DNA of 54,041 nucleotides from Desulfonauticus submarinus (GTDB taxonomy: Bacteria > Desulfobacterota > Desulfovibrionia > Desulfovibrionales > Desulfonatronovibrionaceae). Below the pieces are notes generated by a model. The model did not search any database. It was given only the letters and a program-made list of their open reading frames with translations, and was not told the origin of the DNA. The stretch lies in the NCBI RefSeq assembly GCF_900104045.1, contig NZ_FNIN01000011.1, positions 1 to 54,041 of the forward strand, read 5' to 3'. Below, piece after piece: positions 33,668-42,193 of the stretch. Both the position numbers and the translations under genes were made by a program. Position 1 is the first letter of the stretch. Each line of letters begins with the position of its first letter.

Positions 33668-34693
33668 CTAGTAAGCTTCTTCATATTCTAAGTCTTTTGG
33701 AGTTAGAGGATGGCTAAATTTTTTATAAACCCAAAATTGGTATCCAATTACAAGAGGAACAAAGATAAGTGCGACTCCAAGCATAATTTTAAGAGTAAGA
33801 GTACTGGAAGAGGAGTTATATATAGTCATACTATAAGCTGGATTAATACTAGAGGGTAGAAGTGCAGGGTAGATCCCAATTACACCAAACATTGCAGTAC
33901 CAAAAATGGTTAAAGCAGAAGCTATCCAAGCTTTAAGCCATTGTTGAGTTCCTGTATAAATTCTAGATAGAAAAATACCTATTATGGGTAAAGCTAAAAG
34001 GATAAATAAGATAGGATTAGCGAGATAATTAGCAAAAAGTTGCGTACTTATTGCACTATAGACTAAGAAGATAAGTAAAACAATAACCTTAATTGGCCAG
34101 ATTTTAGCAGCTGTAGCACCACTTCTGAGTTGCAAGTCTCCTGTTGTCCTAAAGGCCAACCATAGAGCCCCGTGTTCTAAGAATAAGAGTACAAATAGAA
34201 TGCCTCCTAAAAGCCCATAAGGGTTTAATAAGGTAAGGATATTCCCTTGGAATACGCCGTTGGCATCAATGGGAATCCCTTTAAAAATATTAGCAAATGC
34301 GACTCCTAATAATAAAGCAGGTAAAAAGCTACCTATAAACATACAAGTATCCCAGATTTTTTTCCAACCAGGACTCTCTACTTTACTTCTAAATTCAAAA
34401 CTAATGCCTCTAATAATAAGGGCAATTAACAAAAGCATTAATGCAGTATAAAGACCAGAAAACATTACTGCATAGGTTTTAGGAAATGCGGCAAAAGTAA
34501 CACCTCCTGCAGTAATAAGCCATACTTCATTGCCATCCCAAAATGGCCCCATAGCATTATAGATAAATCTTTTATCTTGTTCATTTTTAGCTAAAAAGGG
34601 CATTAAAGTCCCCAAGCCAAGATCAAAGCCATCTAAAACAAAATATATTGCCCAAAGTATACCCCAAAGTAAAAACCAAATTGTTTCTAACAT
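33668..34693 (-). CDS. cydB: Cytochrome bd quinol oxidase subunit II
   Basis: Partner of CydA in the oxygen-reducing bd oxidase. The 341-residue protein has about eight to nine membrane segments, starting LWGILWAIYFVLDGFDLGLG (the conserved DGFDLG), then GPFWDGNEVWLITAGG, RGISFEFRSK and W.T..GSFLPALLLG. Length is normal. It follows cydA by 34 bases. In a sulfate reducer it serves oxygen removal and protection rather than regular aerobic growth. Confidence 0.96.
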   Translation of the reverse strand: MLETIWFLLWGILWAIYFVLDGFDLGLGTLMPFLAKNEQDKRFIYNAMGPFWDGNEVWLITAGGVTFAAFPKTYAVMFSGLYTALMLLLIALIIRGISFEFRSKVESPGWKKIWDTCMFIGSFLPALLLGVAFANIFKGIPIDANGVFQGNILTLLNPYGLLGGILFVLLFLEHGALWLAFRTTGDLQLRSGATAAKIWPIKVIVLLIFLVYSAISTQLFANYLANPILFILLALPIIGIFLSRIYTGTQQWLKAWIASALTIFGTAMFGVIGIYPALLPSSINPAYSMTIYNSSSSTLTLKIMLGVALIFVPLVIGYQFWVYKKFSHPLTPKDLEYEEAY

Positions 34694-34727
34694 AATTGCC
34701 TCCTAGGTATTCTCTTTTTTGTGGATT

Positions 34728-36029
34728 CTAAGCATCAGGCCCCTTACGTGCATATTTAGCTAAAAGATATATATCTACAGTTCCTAAAAAAGAGTAAAGT
34801 AGGGTCAGGGCAATAAAAGAAAACCAGACTTGGCCAGTATTAATTGGAGAGACAGCATCTGATGTTTTCATAAGACCATATACAATCCAAGGTTGACGCC
34901 CAACTTCAGCCACAACCCATCCTAGCTCTATCGCAATATATGGCAAGGGTATTGCCCAGATTAAAAATTTAAGTAAACGCTTGCTTTTAAGTGGATTGAA
35001 TCTATTTTTCCAGGCCCAAAAGGAGAGGAATAAAAATAAAAAGCCTAATCCAACCATAATCCTAAAGGAAAAAAACGTAAGGGCTACAGGAGGACGTTCA
35101 TCTTTTGGAAAATCTTTGAGGCCTTGCACTTTTGCAGAAAAACTATGATGGGCTAAGAAACTTAAAAGACCTGGAATTGGAAAGGCTTCGATGGAGTTTT
35201 TTTCATTTTTTTCATCTGGAAGAATTAAAAGGTTCATAGGAACATTAGTGCCAGTTTCCCACAAAGACTCCATTGCAGCTAATTTAGCTGGTTGAGTTTC
35301 TGCAATTTCAGAACCATGATAATGACCTTCTATTATTTCAACACAAGAAAATATAAATGCAAATGTGGCTGCTATTGCAAAAGATTTTTTAAAAAAGTCT
35401 ACATTGTTATTTTTTAATAGATGGTAAGCAGAAATACCCAAAACAAAGAAACCAGCTAAAATATAGGCAGCGCTTAAGGTGTGAATGATTTCTAGCCACG
35501 CAAATTTGTGGAAAACTACATCCAGAAAGTTAGCTAATTCTGCTCTACCGTTTCTCATTACATAGCCTACAGGGTGCTGCATAAACGCATTGGCAATTAA
35601 AATCCAAACAGCAGAAACACTAGAGGCAATAGCCACTAACCAAATACTTAAAAGATGTAATTTAGGAGAAAGTTTTTCCCAGCCAAAGACCCATACAGCT
35701 ATAAATGTTGATTCAAGGAAAAAGGCAGCAGTGGCTTCAATTGCAAGAAGAGATCCAAAAATATCTCCTACATACTCTGAATATTTAGACCAATTGGTGC
35801 CAAATTGAAATTCAAGAGTAATCCCTGTTACAATGCCTAAGGCAAAATTTATGAGAAATAATTTTCCCCAAAACTTTGCCATTTTTTTGTAAGTATCATC
35901 TCCTGTTTTAACATAAATTGTCTCCATAATAGCCACTAACACAGAAAGCCCTAATGTAAGAGGGACAAAAATAAAATGAAACATTGTTGCCATGGCAAAT
36001 TGTAGCCTAGACAAAAGAACTACATCCAT
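34728..36029 (-). CDS. cydA: Cytochrome bd quinol oxidase subunit I
   Basis: Haem-bearing subunit of the bd oxidase. The 433 residues show LLSRLQFAMATMFHFIFVPL at the start (haem-ligand histidine region), GIVTGITLEFQFGTNWSKYS, HPVGYV, the quinol loop around residues 245-310 and GWVVAEVGRQPWIVYGLMKT, which holds the family motif GRQPW. The quinol loop is the short form. Good GGAGGCAG ribosome-binding site. Menaquinol is the likely substrate, given mqnE. Confidence 0.97.
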   Translation of the reverse strand: MDVVLLSRLQFAMATMFHFIFVPLTLGLSVLVAIMETIYVKTGDDTYKKMAKFWGKLFLINFALGIVTGITLEFQFGTNWSKYSEYVGDIFGSLLAIEATAAFFLESTFIAVWVFGWEKLSPKLHLLSIWLVAIASSVSAVWILIANAFMQHPVGYVMRNGRAELANFLDVVFHKFAWLEIIHTLSAAYILAGFFVLGISAYHLLKNNNVDFFKKSFAIAATFAFIFSCVEIIEGHYHGSEIAETQPAKLAAMESLWETGTNVPMNLLILPDEKNEKNSIEAFPIPGLLSFLAHHSFSAKVQGLKDFPKDERPPVALTFFSFRIMVGLGFLFLFLSFWAWKNRFNPLKSKRLLKFLIWAIPLPYIAIELGWVVAEVGRQPWIVYGLMKTSDAVSPINTGQVWFSFIALTLLYSFLGTVDIYLLAKYARKGPDA

Positions 36030-36063
36030 TGCTGCCTCCTTTTAAAAGTATGTTGGTTAATGT

Positions 36064-36744
36064 TTATTTATTTAAACCACTTACCAGACTACTTAAAGGT
36101 ACAAATGAATAATTCCAGTAAATTTTGATATGCTTATATTTGACCATAACAGGGATAAAGGTTTTGGGTATATCTAATTTTAAGACTTTTAAAAATAGAA
36201 CACTATAGGCTAAAATATATGCATCTGTTTCTAAATTTAGAGCTGCTAATATTTTATCTTGTGCCTTTATTCCTAAATTTGGTCTTTTTTGAGCTAATCT
36301 CGCAGTTCCCCAGTATGCGCCTCTTCGAAGAGGCGCATACTCTAAAAAATTATCTTTCCCTTGCTCGTTCTCTTGAAGATAAGAAAAGAGAATAGTATGG
36401 TATTCCTTTGCTATTTGAGAGTTTATGGCCATAATTTCGCCCATTGCTTCTGGTACTCCCCACCCGATTCCGCCAGATTCATCATTTAGCATCCACATGA
36501 ATCTTCGCATAACAACTCTAGCATCTTCTATATAATTTTTAGCCATTTCGTTTACTACTAAGCCAAACGCACTTATTCCATGCCAGCGGATTTTTTCTTC
36601 TGGATGTAGAAGAGCAGAAAACAGAGGATTTACTACTTTTTTTAAGGGAAAGGTGAGAAGCTCTTTTAAAGCAGTTTGGGGATTGTCCTTTTCTAAGATA
36701 TCAAAAACTTTATATTTTAGTTTTTTATTACTAATAGTAGACAT
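36064..36744 (-). CDS. HEAT-repeat-like hypothetical protein beside cydA
   Basis: A 226-residue soluble helical protein. The pattern VVNPLFSALLHPEEKIRWHG, ISAFGLVV, RVVMRRFMWMLNDESGGIGW GVPEAMGEIM, then LRRGAYWGTARLAQKRP resembles HEAT/PBS repeats, with alternating helices and conserved R, W and G. It lies 34 bases upstream of cydA on the same strand and may be cotranscribed with it. No function is known to me; a role in assembly or regulation of the oxidase is only a possibility. Confidence 0.75.
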   Translation of the reverse strand: MSTISNKKLKYKVFDILEKDNPQTALKELLTFPLKKVVNPLFSALLHPEEKIRWHGISAFGLVVNEMAKNYIEDARVVMRRFMWMLNDESGGIGWGVPEAMGEIMAINSQIAKEYHTILFSYLQENEQGKDNFLEYAPLRRGAYWGTARLAQKRPNLGIKAQDKILAALNLETDAYILAYSVLFLKVLKLDIPKTFIPVMVKYKHIKIYWNYSFVPLSSLVSGLNK

Positions 36745-36791
36745 TTATAATCCTATCTTTTGTTCTCAATATACTTGCTTAAAAATAGTCA

Positions 36792-37991
36792 TTAACTAAG
36801 TTTTTTCTTTATTTCTAAGGCAAGTGCTTTCCCCATTTCTTTGCACTTGGCTAGGGTTTCGTGAGTTGGAACGTTTTTTACTTTTAAAGGTTCAAGAGGA
36901 AGTTCAAATTTTGCATCTTCTAGTATTTTGGCAATGTGTTTTGGTGCTTCTCCACTCCAACCAAAAGAACCAAAAGAAGCGCCAATTCTACCCACAGGTT
37001 TTAAGCCTTTCATATAAGTTAAAAAGTCTGCCATTAAGGGCATCATGCTATTGTTGTGAGTAGGAGAGCCACAAATAATAGCAGCTGCATCCACTACTTC
37101 TCCCATCACATCGCTGTGATGATATGATTTTAAAGACATAATTTTTACTGATATTTGTTGGCTAACTAATCCTTCTGCAATAGCCTTGGCCATTTTTTCT
37201 GTACTTTGCCACATTGTATCATAAACTATAACAGCTTTATGTTTAAGTTTTTGAATGCTTAACTCTTTGTATAAATTTATCACCTTATCTAAATGAGAGC
37301 GCCAAATAAGGCCATGGTCAGGAGCTATCATGTCAATGTCCCAACCAGCATTTTGAACATTTTCCAAGGTTTTTTGTACAATTGAAGAATAAGGTAGGAT
37401 AATATTAGCATAATAATGCTTTGCTTCAGCAAGTATTAATTCAAGTTCTATTTCATCATCAAATCGTTCTGTAGAGGCAATATTTTGCCCAAATCCATCA
37501 TTAGAAATTAGAAGTTTATCTTCTGGAATAAAGGAAAACATACTGTCAGGCCAATGAAGCATCCTTGTTTCCATAAATTTAATACTTTTTTTGCCTAAGG
37601 ATATAACAGTTTCATTATTTACTACTTCGTATGGCCAATTTGGGTTGTGATAATGGTCTAAAAGGGCTTTTTTACCCATTGTAGAACAAAATATTTTTTC
37701 TGGCTTTGCTTTTTCTATAATAAAAGGCAAAGCACCTGAGTGATCAGGCTCTACATGGTTAACCACAATATAATCAATATCTTCAATTTTTATAAGGTGT
37801 TGAATTTGGTGATATAAATCTAATTTAAATTTTTCTGGGACTGTATCAAAAAGAGTAATTTTTTCATCTAACACAAGATAAGCATTATAGGTTGTTCCTT
37901 TGTCAGCTAGAGAGTATCCATGAAAATTACGTAAATTCCAATCTATAACTCCTACCCAATAAACATTTTCCTTTATTTTTAATACCGCCAT
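36792..37991 (-). CDS. roo: Flavodiiron protein, rubredoxin:oxygen oxidoreductase type
   Basis: This enzyme reduces oxygen to water and can also reduce nitric oxide, with electrons from rubredoxin. The 399 residues comprise an N-terminal metallo-beta-lactamase-like di-iron domain (NHVEPDHSGALP gives the HxExDH ligands; MLHWPDSMFSF; APDHGLIWR) and a C-terminal flavodoxin domain (VIVYDTMWQSTEKMAKAIAE, then CGSPTHNNSMMP). There is no C-terminal rubredoxin domain, so it needs the separate rubredoxin encoded upstream. Confidence 0.95.
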   Translation of the reverse strand: MAVLKIKENVYWVGVIDWNLRNFHGYSLADKGTTYNAYLVLDEKITLFDTVPEKFKLDLYHQIQHLIKIEDIDYIVVNHVEPDHSGALPFIIEKAKPEKIFCSTMGKKALLDHYHNPNWPYEVVNNETVISLGKKSIKFMETRMLHWPDSMFSFIPEDKLLISNDGFGQNIASTERFDDEIELELILAEAKHYYANIILPYSSIVQKTLENVQNAGWDIDMIAPDHGLIWRSHLDKVINLYKELSIQKLKHKAVIVYDTMWQSTEKMAKAIAEGLVSQQISVKIMSLKSYHHSDVMGEVVDAAAIICGSPTHNNSMMPLMADFLTYMKGLKPVGRIGASFGSFGWSGEAPKHIAKILEDAKFELPLEPLKVKNVPTHETLAKCKEMGKALALEIKKKLS

Positions 37992-38061
37992 TACTGTTAA
38001 CTCCTTTAATTTCCTTAAAAAATAAACTATAAGCTCTTAGCCCCTTGGACTGTAAAGAGCA

Positions 38062-38085
38062 AAGAGCCCCAACACTGGGGCTCTT
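38062..38085. terminator. Hairpin between rubredoxin and roo
   Basis: Perfect 10-bp stem, AAGAGCCCCA and TGGGGCTCTT, with a 4-base loop. A T-run follows on the + strand; on the - strand the tail TTTGCTCTTT is weaker. It may partly end the desulfoferrodoxin-rubredoxin transcript before roo. Confidence 0.65.
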
Positions 38086-38091
38086 AATTTT

Positions 38092-38250
38092 TTATTCTTT
38101 GTTAAAATTCTCTTTTGTAGCACCACAAACAGGACAAACCCAATCCTCTGGGAGGTCTTCAAATTTTGTCCCAGGTTGGACTCCATGCCCAGGATCTCCT
38201 TCCTTAGGATCATACACATAACCACAAATTGCACATACCCAACGTTCCAT
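38092..38250 (-). CDS. Rubredoxin (classic CX2C type)
   Basis: A 52-residue iron protein: [50 protein letters not shown]. The four cysteine ligands (6, 9, 39, 42) are in two CxxCG-type knuckles. It is the expected electron donor to the adjacent flavodiiron protein. GGAGAAAAAAT precedes the ATG at 38250. It is short but unmistakable. Confidence 0.97.
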   Translation of the reverse strand: MERWVCAICGYVYDPKEGDPGHGVQPGTKFEDLPEDWVCPVCGATKENFNKE

Positions 38251-38271
38251 ATTTTTTCTCCTTTAATGTTT

Positions 38272-38469
38272 TTATTTCACAGCGTTTGGGCCTCCTAAGG
38301 GCCGAAAGCTTTTTTTAGTTGCTCCACACACAGGACATTTCCAGTCTTCAGGTAAATCTTCAAATGCAGTCCCTTTAGGTATTTTAGCCTTACGATCTCC
38401 TTTATCTGGATTGTAAATATAACCACAATTAGATACCTGACATTGCCACATATTTTCTGGATTTGTCAT
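38272..38469 (-). CDS. Rubredoxin-2 type (CX4C first knuckle)
   Basis: A 65-residue rubredoxin starting MTNPENMWQCQVSNCGYIYN. The first cysteine pair is spaced CX4C (C-QVSN-C) rather than CX2C; the second is the normal CPVCG. Known rubredoxin-2/Rdl proteins of Desulfovibrio have the same two-residue insertion. The start is the ATG at 38469 with AAGGAAG upstream; the longer frame overlapping desulfoferrodoxin is not needed. It has a short proline- and glycine-rich tail (RPLGGPNAVK). Confidence 0.93.
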   Translation of the reverse strand: MTNPENMWQCQVSNCGYIYNPDKGDRKAKIPKGTAFEDLPEDWKCPVCGATKKSFRPLGGPNAVK

Positions 38470-38482
38470 AATACTTCCTTTT

Positions 38483-38863
38483 TTATGCTTCTGCTTTCCA
38501 AAGTCCATGTAAATTACAATAAGCTCTAGCAGTTACTTTGTCAGCAGAGATACAAAATTCAGCCGTTGGTTTGTCTCCTGGGACTAAAAATTTTCTATAT
38601 GCCTTATTGTCTGCTATAAGCTCAATCCATTCGATATAGTGTTTTTCTTCCATAGGGTGTGCTGTACTACCTACTGTTACTTTATAACCATTGTTTGTCT
38701 TTTCAATTACAGGCACGTGTTTTTCATAAGCAGCATCAACACTATTTTCTGTGTATAATTTCATTGGTTGACCACAACAAACAAGCTCTCCTTTTCCATC
38801 ATGAACCATTTCTACTATGTTGCCGCATATTTCACATTTGTAAATTTCCAATACCTTAGTCAT
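38483..38863 (-). CDS. dfx: Desulfoferrodoxin (superoxide reductase)
   Basis: Reduces superoxide to peroxide without making oxygen. The 126 residues have an N-terminal desulforedoxin domain with [16 protein letters not shown] and LVCCGQPM (four cysteines, FeCys4 centre) and the catalytic centre with [22 protein letters not shown] and the C-terminal AYCNLHGLW (Cys/His ligands). It is the 2Fe form with the N-terminal cysteines intact. Upstream of two rubredoxins and roo, as in the rbo-rub-roo cluster of Desulfovibrio. Confidence 0.97.
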   Translation of the reverse strand: MTKVLEIYKCEICGNIVEMVHDGKGELVCCGQPMKLYTENSVDAAYEKHVPVIEKTNNGYKVTVGSTAHPMEEKHYIEWIELIADNKAYRKFLVPGDKPTAEFCISADKVTARAYCNLHGLWKAEA

Positions 38864-38905
38864 AACTTCCTCCTATTTTTATTTTTTTTTATTTATTACA
38901 AAAAA

Positions 38906-39082
38906 TTAATCTTGTACACAAGCATAAAAACATCTTTTTGGTGAATAAATTAGATTTTCTTTTTTTAGCTCTTTTATGATTTTGGTTACATCTGAAGTTG
39001 CAACTCCCAATTTTTTAGCAATATCTGCAGACTTTAAAGGATTACTAGATGATTTTAACACTTCTATTACCTTTTCCTTCAT
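38906..39082 (-). CDS. Small winged-helix protein leading the desulfoferrodoxin cluster
   Basis: A 58-residue protein: MKEKVIEVLKSSSNPLKSAD, IAKKLGVATSDVTKIIKELK, then KENLIYSPKRCFYACVQD. It has the helix-turn-helix and wing layout of MarR-like or DsrD-like winged helices and ends with a CX3C pair (CFYAC), which could bind a metal or act as a redox switch (inference). AAAGGAGGT precedes the ATG. It is 42 bases upstream of dfx on the same strand, behind a strong promoter with an operator-like palindrome. Confidence 0.82.
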   Translation of the reverse strand: MKEKVIEVLKSSSNPLKSADIAKKLGVATSDVTKIIKELKKENLIYSPKRCFYACVQD

Positions 39083-39104
39083 TTTTACCTCCTTTAGTTG
39101 AGAT

Positions 39105-39116
39105 TAATAATTATTA
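39105..39116. promoter_or_regulatory. Operator-like palindrome of the desulfoferrodoxin operon
   Basis: Perfect 12-bp palindrome TAATAATTATTA directly downstream of the -10, a position suited to repression. It resembles a Fur/PerR half-box core but is less complete than the one at 26712. Confidence 0.5.
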
Positions 39117-39145
39117 CTATTAATTTTAAAAGTTAAGGGTGTCAA
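39117..39145 (-). promoter_or_regulatory. Promoter of the winged-helix/desulfoferrodoxin operon
   Basis: On the - strand TTGACA (39145-39140), 17 bases, TAATAG (39122-39117), about 35 bases before the start codon of the small winged-helix gene. Confidence 0.7.
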
Positions 39146-39173
39146 GTGTTTTTAATTGGATTCAGATTGTTTT

Positions 39174-39869
39174 TTATTTTGTTAGTAATTTGTTGAGGAT
39201 CTTTTTCATTAACTTATTGATTAAAGTGAACTTTTGGCTGTTAGATAATATTTCTTTTTCAGATTGGACATATTTTGAGTTGTCTAAATCCTGTCGACAA
39301 TTTTTTATTAACTTAGTTGCAGACTCTAATGTAGTTTCCAAATGAAATTGAAAGCCTATAATTCTATTATCAATTATGAATCCTTGATTTTTACAGGCAT
39401 CACTAGATGCAATTAATTTTGCTTCTTTGGGAATTTCAAAAGTATCTCCATGCCAATGAAATGCTTCAATAGAGTTAGGAAACACATCATCTAGAATAGT
39501 CCCTTTTAGCTCACTAGATTTTACTATATTAAACCAACCGATTTCTTTGTATTTGTTTTTATAGACTTTTGCTTTAAGAACATTGGCTATAAGTTGGGCT
39601 CCTAGGCAAATGCCTAATATGGTTTTTGAGCTATCTTCTATTGTATCTAGAATGAATTTTTTTTCTTTTATTAACCAGGGGTATTTTTTCTCATCATCCA
39701 CACCCATAGGTCCTCCCATGATGATAAGCCAATCAAAGTCTTGAGGGTTGGGTAATTTTTCATTTTTATATAGTTTTGTTGAGTTAATAGTACATTTTTG
39801 TTTTAAGAGGTAGTCTTTAATGCTTCCTAAATCTTCAAATGGTACATGTTGAAGATAGTGAATTCGCAT
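39174..39869 (-). CDS. Class I glutamine amidotransferase-like protein
   Basis: A 231-residue stand-alone GATase1 domain of the GMP-synthase-like type. MRIHYLQHVPFEDLGSIKDY starts the protein; WLIIMGGPMGVDDEKKYPWL, the nucleophile elbow ILGICLGAQLIA (Cys) and FQFHLETT (His and Glu of the triad) are all present. Related proteins hydrolyse glutamine or gamma-glutamyl compounds. The substrate is unknown, and there is no partner synthase nearby. Confidence 0.9.
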   Translation of the reverse strand: MRIHYLQHVPFEDLGSIKDYLLKQKCTINSTKLYKNEKLPNPQDFDWLIIMGGPMGVDDEKKYPWLIKEKKFILDTIEDSSKTILGICLGAQLIANVLKAKVYKNKYKEIGWFNIVKSSELKGTILDDVFPNSIEAFHWHGDTFEIPKEAKLIASSDACKNQGFIIDNRIIGFQFHLETTLESATKLIKNCRQDLDNSKYVQSEKEILSNSQKFTLINKLMKKILNKLLTK

Positions 39870-40031
39870 TTATTTTCTCCTTTTTTAAAAATTAATTTTG
39901 AGTTTATCTCACCTTTGTTGTAATCTCAATAATTAATTTGAGTCGTTTAAGGAGGTTTTAGAGAAAAAGGTTTTAATTATAACAGATTATTGTTAGGTAA
40001 AATAAAAATTTATAAAAAAGGAGTGCATGTT

Positions 40032-40367
40032 ATGGAGAAAATAACATGGGATGATTTTGAAAAAATTGAACTTAGAGTGGGAACTATTATAGAGGTTCAA
40101 GAATTTTCTGAGGCAAGAAAGCCTGCTTATAAGCTAAAAGTAGACTTTGGACCTTTTGGGATTAAAAAGTCTAGTGCTCAAATTACTCATTTGTATACGC
40201 CAAAAGAGCTTGTGGGCAAGCAGGTAATAGGAGTAATCAATTTTCCCCCAAAACAAATAGGACCTTTTAAGTCAGAATGTTTAATTACAGGTTTTATTCA
40301 GGAAGATGGAAAAGTTGTTTTAGCTGTTCCTGATAAACCAGTAGAAAATGGCTTGAAATTGGCTTAA
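40032..40367 (+). CDS. CsaA-like tRNA-binding protein
   Basis: A 111-residue single OB-fold protein: ITWDDFEKIELRVGTIIEVQ, EFSEARKPAYKLKVDFG, KSSAQITHLYTPKELVGKQV, then VINFPPKQIG. This matches the CsaA/EMAP-type tRNA-binding family, described as a chaperone-like protein. AAGGAG lies eight bases before the ATG at 40032. An in-frame ATG at 39990 is upstream of that site and less likely. Confidence 0.92.
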   Translation: MEKITWDDFEKIELRVGTIIEVQEFSEARKPAYKLKVDFGPFGIKKSSAQITHLYTPKELVGKQVIGVINFPPKQIGPFKSECLITGFIQEDGKVVLAVPDKPVENGLKLA

Positions 40368-40414
40368 TATTTTTATTTTTAATTGTTTATTTATAAAGAT
40401 AAGGAGGATTAGGA

Positions 40415-42010
40415 TTACATTCCCCAAATTTTTATTTTTTTGCCTTTATATTTTTTTTCTTGTTTAAATATTTTTTCGTCCCAAGGTATATCTTTTCGTC
40501 TGTCAAATATTATTAAATGTCCTTCTGTTGTGCCGCATCTATCCATATACGCATAAGTTTGTGCTAATCCTTCTTCTATTGTCTTTTCCAAAGATTTATA
40601 TAAAATTTTTAATTCCAAAACTATTTTTTGCACTTCTTTAGCTTTTAATAAATTATCTGTATCTACTGGCCACATTATTAACAAATCTGTTCGCTTTCTA
40701 CCAAGTCCATATTCTCTTTCTATTCTACCTCCTCCATTTATTATGCGTTGTAAAAATGCTTGAAGCAATAACTGAGGGCCTGCTTCTTTATATTGAAATT
40801 TTTCTAACCAAATCTCACTATGTTCTCTAAAAAATTCTTGAAACGCTTTTAGCAATTTGTCCATATCCAAGCGACCATCTTTTTTTACATACCACCATGT
40901 CTCATGGGTTATGGTTACTTGAGTGCCAAAGGTTAGTTCTCTTGGAATTATTTCTTGATAGATTTTATTTGCTATTCTTAAACTAGGCCGATTTTTAATA
41001 AGACCAAGGTCTTTTACATACAAAATATCATCCACTGGCAAATCCTCTGGATTCATATCGCCGCTTAAAATCCCTTCTATTACTCTTTTTACTCTTTCTT
41101 CTTTTAATTTATCTGCCAACTGATCTATGTGAGTATATCTATCTAAAATTATCTTTTCTTTTGCCTCAGAAATTAAAGCCTTAGTTATTTTATTGGTTCT
41201 ATCTTTTCCTTCTTTTAATTCAAAACACGCGACATAACCTAAGGCATTTACCAACCAAGGCTGTCCTTCTGTAAGCTCCCATATATAATCTATTGCTTCT
41301 GGTTCAAATTTTTGACCTGTTTCTTGCGTGTGTTGAGCATAAAGTATTTCTATTTCTTTTTTATTAAAATCTCCTAAATGAAGAGATTTTGCCTTAATAT
41401 TAAAAGCACTTCCGCCAGTAATTATTGCCTTTTCCTTGTTTGAATGAATGCGATAGTCCCTTACATCCCTGACTCCACATAAAATTATACTCTGCGGAAA
41501 TGCTTTGGGCCTTAAGGTATAGCCACTTCTTAACTGTCTAAGCACGCTAATTAGAGTATCACCTACTAAACTGTCTATTTCATCTAGCATTAAAACCACT
41601 GGTTTTTTGGCTATTTTGCTAAGATACCCCAGTATTTTTAATAAAGCAGCATCTTCTCCATTTTCTTCTAATATTTCTTTACCTTTTATTTTTATCTCTT
41701 GTCCCCAGTATTGTTCTATCATTATTTCTATGGTGCTTAAAATAGCACGCATACCTCTATACACATTTTCTCTGGCTCCTTGCGCTGCCTCTACATTTAC
41801 GTATAAGGATTTATACTTACCTTCTTTATTAAGATATTCTTGCAAAGCTAAAAGGCATGAGGTTTTGCCTGTTTGACGAGGGGCATGCAAGACAAAATAT
41901 TTTTTTTGCTCAATGAGCATTAATACTTCTTCTAAATCAAATCTTTTAAGTGGATCTAGACAATAGTGCTCATCGCATCTTACTGGGCCTGCTGTGTTGA
42001 AATAGCGCAT
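40415..42010 (-). CDS. AAA ATPase with C-terminal PD-(D/E)XK-like domain
   Basis: A 531-residue protein. The N-terminal AAA-like ATPase has Walker A APRQTGKTSC (43-52), Walker B VVLMLDEIDSL (about 141-151) and an arginine-rich sensor region, followed by a helical lid (about 230-330). The C-terminal 110 residues read E..YGLGRKRTDLLIMWP, IVLELKIL and GLAQTYAYMDR, the E...D...ExK layout of PD-(D/E)XK nucleases. The family occurs in many copies in Desulfobacterota and cyanobacteria; its role is unknown. It is a single-gene unit flanked by non-coding DNA. Confidence 0.85.
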   Translation of the reverse strand: MRYFNTAGPVRCDEHYCLDPLKRFDLEEVLMLIEQKKYFVLHAPRQTGKTSCLLALQEYLNKEGKYKSLYVNVEAAQGARENVYRGMRAILSTIEIMIEQYWGQEIKIKGKEILEENGEDAALLKILGYLSKIAKKPVVLMLDEIDSLVGDTLISVLRQLRSGYTLRPKAFPQSIILCGVRDVRDYRIHSNKEKAIITGGSAFNIKAKSLHLGDFNKKEIEILYAQHTQETGQKFEPEAIDYIWELTEGQPWLVNALGYVACFELKEGKDRTNKITKALISEAKEKIILDRYTHIDQLADKLKEERVKRVIEGILSGDMNPEDLPVDDILYVKDLGLIKNRPSLRIANKIYQEIIPRELTFGTQVTITHETWWYVKKDGRLDMDKLLKAFQEFFREHSEIWLEKFQYKEAGPQLLLQAFLQRIINGGGRIEREYGLGRKRTDLLIMWPVDTDNLLKAKEVQKIVLELKILYKSLEKTIEEGLAQTYAYMDRCGTTEGHLIIFDRRKDIPWDEKIFKQEKKYKGKKIKIWGM

Positions 42011-42193
42011 AGAATCTCCTTTGGAGTTTTAGGTTATTATATTTTTAATTTTTATTGACTGACATATTAGTCTCCTGCTCTAATCCTTGATAAGATATTT
42101 TTTGGTATGTTTACAAAATGTAAAACTAAAATAATATATCTATATATAAAATAAGAATCAATGGCAGATTTGGAACGCAGAGATAAAGAGATT

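Noticed and set aside
38037-38234. Minus-strand reading frame over the rubredoxin
   Set aside because: It is out of frame with the clear 52-residue rubredoxin and includes the hairpin region.
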